Positions 38,328 to 47,440 of a stretch of 49,918 nucleotides of DNA are shown here, one piece after another. Origin of the DNA: Algoriphagus sp. (lineage in GTDB: Bacteria > Bacteroidota > Bacteroidia > Cytophagales > Cyclobacteriaceae). The stretch's first letter is position 1. Each line of letters begins with the position of its first letter. The stretch lies in NCBI GenBank assembly GCA_018336015.1, contig JAGXQZ010000076.1:1-49918 (forward strand). Reading direction: 5' to 3'. Both the position numbers and the translations under genes were made by a program. The notes beneath the pieces were generated by a model. It was not told the DNA's origin. It searched no databases and saw only the letters and a program-made list of their open reading frames with translations.

Positions 38328-41300
38328 ATGTTTAACCAATTTCTTATGATCGCAATGCGAACTAAGCGAAAGCAAAGTCTCCATAGGCTGGGGACATTTC
38401 TTTTCTTATGGGCATTTTCTTTCAGTTTAGGATTTTCCTCTTTCGCCTATGCGAGGGACAATTCGATGACTGCCGGAAAAAACCATCCACCTCACGGTGA
38501 GAATAAAGAAACTTTACTGAAACCAAGCAATCCAGATCAACCCTTCAAAAGAGTATCTCTTTTGGAAGTTAAGGATGTAGCTTCTGCTAAGGCTCAAAAG
38601 GCTCTGTTCAAGGCCGAAGCCATGGTCTTAGCCTATTTTGATCAAGCTTCAGCTGTAGATGGATTAGCAAAAGTTTTTTCCGGAGCTGACTTGACCAATC
38701 CATCCGCTTCAGTGGCTAAAGCCTCTGCTTTACTTTCCGGTAATTCACTGATTTCACCTGTAAAAGTAGAGCTTAGACCAAGCCAAGATTTAATGGGAGC
38801 ATGGGCAGTGTTTGCCGCCAAAGGTCATCAGGGTCTCCCTGTGATCTACCTTAATGAGGTGGCTGCGGAAACTCTTTCCGAAGAACAATTAGTAAGAGTC
38901 TTAGTGGAGGAAATGGGCCATTGGATGGATATCCAGATCAACGGTTCTGTAGACTCCCCAGGAGATGAGGGGGAATTGTTCGCATCGTATGTTTACAATT
39001 ACAACCTCTCTTCCGAAGATCAGGCTAGAATTTTAAAGGAGTCTGACTTTCTTGCCTTGAATATCGAAGGAGTAGAGGTACAAACTGAGCTTGCTTCATT
39101 GCTATTTACCAATGCAGCCTATTGGGTAGGAGCAACAGCATCTACCGAAGGAGATCTTGAACTTGAAACCAATATCCTTCATGTCCGCCGAAGAGTGGGT
39201 TCTGCAACATCGCGCTATCTTTTCATTTCTAATCCAGAGGAGGCTACTTGGTTTTCCGGAAACAATACGAAAGGCCGACTTTATGTAGTAGCCACTGATA
39301 ATACCATCAGCGAAAATTACGTCGGTGAAATTACTCGATTATATAAATCGGGTAGTAATGTTATAGGATTTCAGTTTTACGTTTATCCAGACCAAACACT
39401 GACTGATCCTCAGGCACTGCTATACGAGGCCGGCCGTCAAGGAGTTTCTTCTACCATTTTGATTGATTACTTGGCGAATTTTGTCATTGGTCAGTCCTAT
39501 GGTACCAGTAGTGATCCTACCTCTACGGCGTTGAATGCACTATTGGTACCTGCGCCTGTAGTGGGTAATGATGAGACTGTAGAAGCACTTGAAGCAGGAG
39601 GATTGCGTGTGAATCTTACTGCAGGTCTTAATCCAACAGGAAATGTACTCTCCAATGACACCGGGGGGTTAACTTCCTATTCTGTAAATAAGAATACCAC
39701 TCCATGGACCATGGTGACTAGTAGTGCTTCATTGGTAGTTGCCACACCGGGCACGATCACTGGTACCTATGGTACATTGGTTTTGAATGCGAATGGATCG
39801 TTTACCTACACTCTGGCAAACACCAATGCATTGGTGGAAGCCTTGCGAACTACATCAAATACCCTGACGGATGTCTTTCCGTATCGAGTCGCCTCGGGTA
39901 CTGAGCAAGATGCAGCTAATTTGACACTATTAATTAAAGGTCAAAATGATGCGCCAACAGCTATTGACGATTATGATTTTGCAAAAGAGTCTCTTTTGAC
40001 CGATGGAACAGAATACACTGCTCCTGATTTGATTGGCCTAAAGGCGATTGGAAGTGTATTTCCGAACGACTCCGATGTCGATAATGGGGATACAAAAAGT
40101 TTGGCCCTAGTAAATTCTTCTGCAAATGTTGTTGCAGTTAATTCCGGAGCCTCAACTTACTCCTTTACGACTAGTAATGGCTGGGCTTCAGTAAAAACAG
40201 GTGACTTTGCATATCTTCTAGTAAGTGGTCAATACAGGCAATTGAGGGATGGAAGTGGTAATCATATTACCATAGTGAAGTCAGCTACCTCCTTTGCTTT
40301 ATCTGCTTTAGCTGCTGAGGTATACTCGGGTTCAGGGTCTACTTATACAGCTTTACCAAGTGGTGTTCAAGTTGGGGACCAAATTGGTTTTGACGCTGCT
40401 AGTTCAGTCACTTTATCTGGAAATGTCAAGTATGCCATCGTATCTACCATTTCTTCTTCAAGTACTTCAGTTACCATTGATTCAAATTCCATAGAAGGTG
40501 GAGTTTTTGCAGGTATGACAGTAAGTGGTACAGGAGTTCCAAATGGCACTAAAATATTGAGCATTCAATATGTAAATGGAAATCCTTCTGTTTTGACACT
40601 TGACCAAACTATTACAAGTACCGCTGGTACTACCTTAACATTTACAGGTGCCTTAGGTCAAGAGCTTACTGGCCGATATGGAGACATAGTTTTTCAAGCA
40701 AATGGTTCATATGTCTATACACCATTCCCAAATAATCCAGCGATAAGTGATGGACAGCAAGTTACAGAGGCGTTTGATTATGAGCTTATTGATGCAGGAC
40801 TGCTTACAAGTAGAGCAACCCTCTACATTAATTTGCTAGGTTCTGGTGCAAATAACCCGAATGCTGTTCCACAAACTGCTTTGGCTAGAGAGGCAGGTGG
40901 ACTAAACAATGGAACTATTGGTATTAATCCAATTGCGAATTTGTTGACAGGAACAACCACTCCTGTTGGATCCAATTCTGTATCAGCTCTTTCAACTCCA
41001 AGCAATTCTGTTGAAACAACTCTTTCTCCGTCTCAATCTATCGTTGCAGAAACGATAACCTACAATGGATCTGTAGTTGGTATTTATGGAACCCTTTATG
41101 CACAAACAGGAGGAGCCTACATTTATGTGATTAATAATTCCCTCTCTGCAGTCCAAGCATTAAAGACTGGTGAAACTCTTACCGATATCTTCCAATATAA
41201 GATAACCAACGGTTCTGGTGTAGACTGGTCTACGCTGACTATTACTATCAATGGAGCTTACGATACTCCGATAGCTGTAGCCGATGTAAATGCTGCTGTA

Positions 41301-44300
41301 GTTGGCTATAGAAATGGATCACTTGTAGCTATGTCCAATCCAACGGGCAATGTTCTCCCAAATGACACGGATGTAGATGCTAATGATACCAAGACGGTTA
41401 CAAAAGCAGGTACCAACACAGCAAATACTGCAGTCAGCGGTGCCACTGAGATTACGGGCACATATGGTACACTTACCATCAATGAAAATGGCACCTATTC
41501 TTATGCTGTGAATCTTGCCAATCCACAGGTTCAGGCTCTGACATCTTTGGGTTCACTTACGGATGTATTCCGATATGAGGTTACGGATGGCGGATCGCTT
41601 TCCAGTGTTACCACGTTGACGATCACCATTTCCTCCTTGAATCAGGCTCCTGTGAATACCAACCCGGCTTCTGTTACTTTGGATGCGGGCACTCAGCTAG
41701 CCTTTACAGGAGGCAACGCCATCAGCGTGGGTGATGTGGATAATAACCTGACCAGCGTTACCCTTACCGTGGATAATGGAGTGTTAAGCTATGATGGCTT
41801 AGCTACACCTGCTTCGACAATTACTATCACCGGTACTCAAGCTGAAATAAATGCGGCTCTGGCTACCTTGGTTTATACTCCAAATGCAGGCTTCTCAGGT
41901 ACGGATCAATTAAGCATCAGCTCCGCGGATGCAGAGAATCTGGTGGACCTATCTGCTGTTACAATCAACGTTTCTGCTTCTGCACTTACCGTAAATAATG
42001 TCACGGTCAATGAAGCCTCTCCTTACATTGTATTCGAAGTTGGAGGATTGCCAAATCAACCCTTGACGCTTGCTCTAGCAAATGGAACTACCACGGGATT
42101 GACTGGTCTGCAGTACTCAACAGACAATGGCAATACCTGGACAAACTATACATCCGGCCAAATTAACCTTAACGGTAGTGGAGAAATGCTCGTCAGAACA
42201 TCCCTCAGCCCAGAGCAAGAAACTGCTTCTGACAACGGTGAGACCATGACCCTGACAGCCACAAACTTAGCTTTGACTCCTACCATAGGCACAGGAACCA
42301 TCAAGGATGATGGTACTGGTACGATCTTCGGAGAAAATGGAGAAGAAGATCCTACTGCTACAAAGGATGATGACAGACCTTTAGCAGTCAATAATGTCAC
42401 CGTCAATGAAGCTTCACCATTTATAGTATTTGAAGTAAGCGGAGCTTCAGGCCAATTGGCTTCTTTGAATCTAGCTAATGTGACCACTTCGGGAATGACC
42501 GGTTTGGAATACTCTACAAATGGAGGTTCATCCTGGACTACCTATACGGGCGGTAATGTTACCTTGAATGGCAGTGGTAAGCTTTTAGTCAGAACTTCTA
42601 TGACTCCAGAGCAGGAAGCTGCTTCGGATAATGGTGAGACGCTTACACTGACAGCTACCAATACTGGTGGAGGGTCTGCTGTAGGAACAGGCACCATTAA
42701 GGACGATGGTACGGGAGTTATTTTCAATCCTAACGGAACAGAAAATTTAACTGCAGTAAAAGACGATGACCGTCCGTTGGCAGTAAATAGTGTGACTGTA
42801 AATGAAGGTTCTCCATTTGTTGTGTTTGAAGTAAGTGGCGCTTCGGGTCAATTGACTTCGTTGAGCCTAGCTAATGTCACTACGACAGGATTGACCGGAT
42901 TGGAATATTCTACCGATGGCGGACAGACTTGGAATACCTATACTTCTGGCAATGTTGCACTCAATGGCAGCGGCAAGATGTTGGTAAGAACTTCCCTGAC
43001 TCCTGAGCAGGAAGCTGCTTCGGACAATGGAGAGACGCTTACATTGACAGCTACCAATACAGGTGGAGGATCTGCCGTAGGAACAGGCACCATCAAGGAT
43101 GATGGTACAGGGACAGTATTCAATCCTAATGGAACAGAAAATCCAAACGCTGTAAAAGACGATGACCGTCCTTTATCAGTAAACAATGTAACTGTAAATG
43201 AAGGATCTCCTTACGTAGTATTTGAGGTAAATGGTGGCCCAAGCCAGTTGATTACGCTTGGCCTTGCCAATGTGACTACGACCGGATTGGCCGGATTGGA
43301 ATATTCTACAGACGGAGGTCAGACTTGGATAGCTTACACCTCCGGCAATGTGGCCTTGAGCGGAAGCGGCAAGATGCTGGTGAGAACTTCTTTGACTCCG
43401 GAGCAGGAGGCAGCTTCAGATAATGGAGAAACACTAACCTTAACTGCTACCAACACATCAGGTATTCCTGCTGTGGGTACCGGAACAGTTAAAGATGATG
43501 GTACAGGTAAAGTGTTCAATCCAGACGGATCAGAGAACCTGACTGCAGTAAAAGACGATGACCGTCCGTTGACAGTAAATAATGTGACAGTTAATGAGGC
43601 ATCACCTTATGTGATATTTGAAGTAAGTGGTGGTGCAGGTCAGTTGACCACGCTTAGCTTGGCCAATGTGACTACGACCGGATTGGAAGGTTTGGAATAC
43701 TCTACAGACGGAGGTCAGACCTGGACAGCTTACACTTCCGGCAATGTTGCCTTGAGCGGCAGCGGCAAGATGCTGGTGAGAACTTCATTGACACCTGAGC
43801 AGGAAGCTGCATCGGACAACGGAGAGACGTTGACCCTAACAGTGACCAATACAGGTGGTACTTCTGCTACAGGAACAGGCACTGTGAAAGACGATGGTAC
43901 CGGTACCATCTTTAATCCGGATGGAACAGAGAATCCGGATGCAGTGAAAGATGATGATCGAGTGCTTTCAGTAAACAGTGTGGTAGTAAATGAGATTGAT
44001 CCGTTTGCAGAATTTACGGTAACCGGAGCACCCGGTCAGTTGGTGAGTCTTGCTTTGGCAGACGGCACGGCCACTGCAGCGGACTACGGCTCAGGATTGG
44101 AATACTTTAACGGCTCGTCTTGGGTTGCTTACATTCCTGGCTCCTTGGTAGCGCTGGATGAGGAAGGAGAACTCAAAGTGAGAACACCGATTAAGCAGGA
44201 CGAGATTTTGGAAGGAAAAGAAACCTTCACGCTGATAGCGACCAATACAGGAGGAACTCCGGCGACAGGTACTGCTACGATTGTTGACTATGTGACGATC

Positions 44301-46409
44301 GCAAAAGATGATTTTGCAACTGTTCGTGGTACTTCAGGTGGTACGATCTCGGTGAGTGGCAATGTCCTAGACAATGACTTCAATACCGGAGGCGAGGATA
44401 TCGAGTTGACAGCTACCCTGCTGACGGATCCTAAGGATATTCCGGGTACGCTGGTCCTTAATGCAGACGGTAGTTATACCTTCACTCCGGCTCCTGGTTT
44501 TAGCGGTTTGGTGGCTGTGTTGTATAAGGCATGCGGAGGCGATCCGTTTGAGAGCTGTGCTACGGCAACCTTGTTTATCGATGTTCAAAAACTGGTGATT
44601 CCACAGCCTGATTTCAATGCTACGTATTTGGGTATTCCATTGACAGGTACTGTATTCACCAACGATGATGTACCTGCGGGTTCTACGTATGGCACACCAA
44701 AAGCGGATGACAAGAATCCGACTGGTGCTACTTTGGTGATGAATCCTGATGGTACCTACACCTTCGATGCTACCAAGCCTGGGGTATATAACTATACCAT
44801 ACCGGTTTGTGCACCGGATGGAAGTTGTGTTTCGACCACGTTGACGATTACAGTAAAAGAGCGAGGAGAGCCATCTGCTCCTATATTGAATACAGATTTA
44901 GGTACTGCAAAAGCAGGACAGCCTATAGTGCTTAATACATTGGCAAACGATGCTCCGGGAAGACCTGGTGTAACGCTTGATCCTGCTACTGTAAAAATTG
45001 TAGAACAGCCTAAAAACGGTACGGTAACAGTTGATCCGGCTACCGGAAAAATCACCTACACGCCAAATCCTGGATTTGTCGGAAAGGATACTTATACCTA
45101 TACCGTGTGCGATTCCGGTAGTCCAGCCTTGTGCGCTACAGCTATTCAAGAAATTACAGTCTTGGCAAAAGATATCACCAATGGGGTTTTTGCTGCTGAT
45201 GATTTCGCCACTGGACCTGCAAATTCAACCCTGACTGGAAGCGTATTGTTGAATGATGGAGATTTGGCCGGCGGAAAATTAACGGTGACTCCTCAGGAGA
45301 AGGAAACCGCTCAGGGTGTCTTCAAGCTGAATGCTAACGGTACCTTCACCTTTGTTCCGAAGCCTGGATTTATTGGTCCGGTACAGTTTACCTATCAGGT
45401 GTGCACAGAAGGAGAATCTCCGATCTGTACGACAGCGACGCTGTACCTGCTGGTAGCTCCAAATGATATTTTGGCAGTGATGGACAACTTCCAAGCTAAT
45501 GAGATCAACGGTCTGTTGGGTGGAGTTGCAGGCAATGTGCTGACCAACGACCTGATCAACGGTAAGCCGGTGAAGCCATCCGAGGTTAAGATTAAAGTGG
45601 TCAACAACGGTGGATTGACCGGAGTGACCATCGATGCAAACGGCAACTTGAATGTACCAAAAGGTGCAGCTCCGGGCAGATATGTGGTGACTTACTCCAT
45701 CTGTGATGTGAATGATCCAACCAACTGCTCCGAAGCGATGGCCATCGTGGAAGTGTTCCATGGTGTGAACTTGAGAGTATTCAAGAGCGCGGTGACCCCG
45801 AGCAAGTTTGAAGGAGATCAAATGGAGTTTGTGATCCGCGTGGAAAACAACGGCAATACCGACGCAAGTGCAGTAGTGGTGACTGACAGGCTAGATGCAG
45901 GCTTCCGATACCTGTCTTCTACAGTGACCGGAGCCACTGCAGTGACCAGCGTATCGGGTCAGGAAGTGAAGTGGACATTTGCATCCTTGCCGGCAGGCAG
46001 GTCAGCAGAGATCACGGTAGTGGTGAAAGCCAATCCGTTGACTGACGGCAGAGAAAAATCGATTGGCAATACAGCCACGGTGACTTCACCTGCCAGAGAG
46101 CTGAGTCCGAATGACAACAGTTCCACTACTTCGGTGACCGTGAAGCCGTTCTTCTTGGCCAATGTGATTACGCCAAACGGAGACGGTAAAAACGATGCGT
46201 TTGTGATCAACGGTCTGGGCAAGTTTGTGTCCAATGAGCTGATCATCTTCAACCGCTACGGAGACCACGTATTCCAGAAGAAAGGGTATCAAAACGATTG
46301 GGCTGGAGAAGGACTGGTATCCGGTACCTACTTCTACATCCTTTCTGTGGTGGATATCAACGGTAATCCGACCGAATTCAAAGGATGGATTCAGCTTATC
46401 CGCGAGTAA
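38328..46409 (+). CDS. Giant T9SS-exported modular adhesin (SprB-like), 2693 residues
   Basis: A secreted surface protein. Signal peptide near residues 10-43 if translation starts at the ATG at 38355, ending FSSFAYA; the frame opens at 38328. Order: N-terminal region with a degenerate EEMGH (194-198), four VCBS-like domains of the Gly-Asn-Val-Leu-x-Asn-Asp type (about 412-1107), a cadherin-like domain (about 1108-1221), five tandem 132-residue Calx-beta-like repeats (1222-1881), a divergent sixth (to about 1988), about five bacterial Ig-like domains (to about 2478), a DUF11 domain (about 2479-2607) and a T9SS type B C-terminal sorting domain (NVITPNGDGKNDAF to the end). It heads a three-gene module with PorP/SprF and OmpA proteins. 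Confidence 0.93.
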   Translation: MFNQFLMIAMRTKRKQSLHRLGTFLFLWAFSFSLGFSSFAYARDNSMTAGKNHPPHGENKETLLKPSNPDQPFKRVSLLEVKDVASAKAQKALFKAEAMVLAYFDQASAVDGLAKVFSGADLTNPSASVAKASALLSGNSLISPVKVELRPSQDLMGAWAVFAAKGHQGLPVIYLNEVAAETLSEEQLVRVLVEEMGHWMDIQINGSVDSPGDEGELFASYVYNYNLSSEDQARILKESDFLALNIEGVEVQTELASLLFTNAAYWVGATASTEGDLELETNILHVRRRVGSATSRYLFISNPEEATWFSGNNTKGRLYVVATDNTISENYVGEITRLYKSGSNVIGFQFYVYPDQTLTDPQALLYEAGRQGVSSTILIDYLANFVIGQSYGTSSDPTSTALNALLVPAPVVGNDETVEALEAGGLRVNLTAGLNPTGNVLSNDTGGLTSYSVNKNTTPWTMVTSSASLVVATPGTITGTYGTLVLNANGSFTYTLANTNALVEALRTTSNTLTDVFPYRVASGTEQDAANLTLLIKGQNDAPTAIDDYDFAKESLLTDGTEYTAPDLIGLKAIGSVFPNDSDVDNGDTKSLALVNSSANVVAVNSGASTYSFTTSNGWASVKTGDFAYLLVSGQYRQLRDGSGNHITIVKSATSFALSALAAEVYSGSGSTYTALPSGVQVGDQIGFDAASSVTLSGNVKYAIVSTISSSSTSVTIDSNSIEGGVFAGMTVSGTGVPNGTKILSIQYVNGNPSVLTLDQTITSTAGTTLTFTGALGQELTGRYGDIVFQANGSYVYTPFPNNPAISDGQQVTEAFDYELIDAGLLTSRATLYINLLGSGANNPNAVPQTALAREAGGLNNGTIGINPIANLLTGTTTPVGSNSVSALSTPSNSVETTLSPSQSIVAETITYNGSVVGIYGTLYAQTGGAYIYVINNSLSAVQALKTGETLTDIFQYKITNGSGVDWSTLTITINGAYDTPIAVADVNAAVVGYRNGSLVAMSNPTGNVLPNDTDVDANDTKTVTKAGTNTANTAVSGATEITGTYGTLTINENGTYSYAVNLANPQVQALTSLGSLTDVFRYEVTDGGSLSSVTTLTITISSLNQAPVNTNPASVTLDAGTQLAFTGGNAISVGDVDNNLTSVTLTVDNGVLSYDGLATPASTITITGTQAEINAALATLVYTPNAGFSGTDQLSISSADAENLVDLSAVTINVSASALTVNNVTVNEASPYIVFEVGGLPNQPLTLALANGTTTGLTGLQYSTDNGNTWTNYTSGQINLNGSGEMLVRTSLSPEQETASDNGETMTLTATNLALTPTIGTGTIKDDGTGTIFGENGEEDPTATKDDDRPLAVNNVTVNEASPFIVFEVSGASGQLASLNLANVTTSGMTGLEYSTNGGSSWTTYTGGNVTLNGSGKLLVRTSMTPEQEAASDNGETLTLTATNTGGGSAVGTGTIKDDGTGVIFNPNGTENLTAVKDDDRPLAVNSVTVNEGSPFVVFEVSGASGQLTSLSLANVTTTGLTGLEYSTDGGQTWNTYTSGNVALNGSGKMLVRTSLTPEQEAASDNGETLTLTATNTGGGSAVGTGTIKDDGTGTVFNPNGTENPNAVKDDDRPLSVNNVTVNEGSPYVVFEVNGGPSQLITLGLANVTTTGLAGLEYSTDGGQTWIAYTSGNVALSGSGKMLVRTSLTPEQEAASDNGETLTLTATNTSGIPAVGTGTVKDDGTGKVFNPDGSENLTAVKDDDRPLTVNNVTVNEASPYVIFEVSGGAGQLTTLSLANVTTTGLEGLEYSTDGGQTWTAYTSGNVALSGSGKMLVRTSLTPEQEAASDNGETLTLTVTNTGGTSATGTGTVKDDGTGTIFNPDGTENPDAVKDDDRVLSVNSVVVNEIDPFAEFTVTGAPGQLVSLALADGTATAADYGSGLEYFNGSSWVAYIPGSLVALDEEGELKVRTPIKQDEILEGKETFTLIATNTGGTPATGTATIVDYVTIAKDDFATVRGTSGGTISVSGNVLDNDFNTGGEDIELTATLLTDPKDIPGTLVLNADGSYTFTPAPGFSGLVAVLYKACGGDPFESCATATLFIDVQKLVIPQPDFNATYLGIPLTGTVFTNDDVPAGSTYGTPKADDKNPTGATLVMNPDGTYTFDATKPGVYNYTIPVCAPDGSCVSTTLTITVKERGEPSAPILNTDLGTAKAGQPIVLNTLANDAPGRPGVTLDPATVKIVEQPKNGTVTVDPATGKITYTPNPGFVGKDTYTYTVCDSGSPALCATAIQEITVLAKDITNGVFAADDFATGPANSTLTGSVLLNDGDLAGGKLTVTPQEKETAQGVFKLNANGTFTFVPKPGFIGPVQFTYQVCTEGESPICTTATLYLLVAPNDILAVMDNFQANEINGLLGGVAGNVLTNDLINGKPVKPSEVKIKVVNNGGLTGVTIDANGNLNVPKGAAPGRYVVTYSICDVNDPTNCSEAMAIVEVFHGVNLRVFKSAVTPSKFEGDQMEFVIRVENNGNTDASAVVVTDRLDAGFRYLSSTVTGATAVTSVSGQEVKWTFASLPAGRSAEITVVVKANPLTDGREKSIGNTATVTSPARELSPNDNSSTTSVTVKPFFLANVITPNGDGKNDAFVINGLGKFVSNELIIFNRYGDHVFQKKGYQNDWAGEGLVSGTYFYILSVVDINGNPTEFKGWIQLIRE
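41991..43970 (+). repeat. Five tandem 396-base repeats inside the adhesin gene
   Basis: Units begin at 41991, 42387, 42783, 43179 and 43575, each exactly 396 bases (132 codons), with no insertions or deletions between units. Each unit starts VNxVTVNE, contains GLEYSTDGGQTW-type and GKMLVRTSLTPEQEAASDNGE motifs, and ends KDDDRPL. A divergent sixth unit begins at 43971. Confidence 0.95.
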
Positions 46410-46465
46410 TGAACGGATGAATTGAAAAACTATTCAGGCAATTAACCTCAGAAAAAACAATCGTT

Positions 46466-47440
46466 ATGATCTATACTAAATTGAAAAAATACGGAACGCT
46501 GATCCTTTTCCTGGCCCTCGCGGGCTGGGCAAAGGGCCAGCAGCTTCCCCAGTACAGCCAGTACATGTTTAATGGCTTGCATATCAATCCGGGCTATGCC
46601 GGGTACAAGAATGAAGGCTATATCCAGAGTACCTACCGAAACCAGTGGACCAATTTTCCCGGTGCACCCAAGACCATGACCGTGACGGCCGACTTCAGTG
46701 CCAACGAAGGCACGATGGGCTTCGGAGTGTCATTTGTGGATGACCGTATCGGTCCGACTGTCAATTCGGGAGGATTGGTGACTTATGCGTACCGTCTGAG
46801 AACGGGAGCCAAATCCCACCTGGCCTTGGGTCTGAGTGCTGGTTTTGCCCGTTACGGGATGGATGCTAGCCAGTTGGTTCCCAATGACCAGAATGATCCG
46901 CTTATTCCGGAAGGGAGAGTGAATGTGACGGTTCCCAACCTAAACTCCGGCTTGTTTTTCCATACGGACAAGTTCTACGCAGGGGTGAGCGTGTACAACA
47001 TGATCGGCAAGAGCGCAGCCAGAAAAGAGGATGTGGCCCTGGGGTACCACGACTTCCATTACTACCTGACGGCAGGAGCTTTGTTCAGAATCAGTGACGG
47101 TGTCCAGTTGAAGCCCTCTTTCCTGGTCAAGCAGACCAAGGGCAGCCCAACCAATTACGATCTAAATGCGATGTTCCTGTTTAGAGAAAAGTTATGGCTG
47201 GGTGGTTCACTAAGATCAAATGCAAGGGCTTTTGGAAGCACACTTCAGGAAGACCTGGTACGCAGAAATGCAGTGGCTGCCATCGTGGAGTTCTTTGCCA
47301 CGCCTGATCTGAGAATCGGCTACGCCTATGACCATAACCTGAACGTGCTGAACAGCTACAGCAACAATTCCCATGAGATCTCCCTGGGTTATTACCTGAG
47401 ATCGAAGAACACAGTAATGAAAAATCCTAGATGGTTTTGA
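46466..47440 (+). CDS. PorP/SprF family type IX secretion outer-membrane protein
   Basis: A 324-residue protein with a signal peptide (about 1-24, AGWAKGQ) followed by the family start QLPQYSQYMFNGLHINPGYAGYKN, then RNQWTNFPGAPKTMTVTADF, and a barrel of PorP/SprF type ending EISLGYYLRSKN. SprF is needed for secretion of its partner adhesin SprB, and PorP members bind type B sorting domains. The gene directly follows such an adhesin, so it is very probably its dedicated partner (inference). It overlaps the next gene. Confidence 0.93.
   Translation: MIYTKLKKYGTLILFLALAGWAKGQQLPQYSQYMFNGLHINPGYAGYKNEGYIQSTYRNQWTNFPGAPKTMTVTADFSANEGTMGFGVSFVDDRIGPTVNSGGLVTYAYRLRTGAKSHLALGLSAGFARYGMDASQLVPNDQNDPLIPEGRVNVTVPNLNSGLFFHTDKFYAGVSVYNMIGKSAARKEDVALGYHDFHYYLTAGALFRISDGVQLKPSFLVKQTKGSPTNYDLNAMFLFREKLWLGGSLRSNARAFGSTLQEDLVRRNAVAAIVEFFATPDLRIGYAYDHNLNVLNSYSNNSHEISLGYYLRSKNTVMKNPRWF

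Noticed and set aside
42146..43519. Four minus-strand frames with similar PVPSSLMVPVPT sequences.
   Set aside because: They are antisense copies of the repeated adhesin units and repeat for that reason alone.
41991..43970. CRISPR-like array because of regular spacing.
   Set aside because: The 396-base units are coding, in frame and without spacers; they are protein domain repeats.
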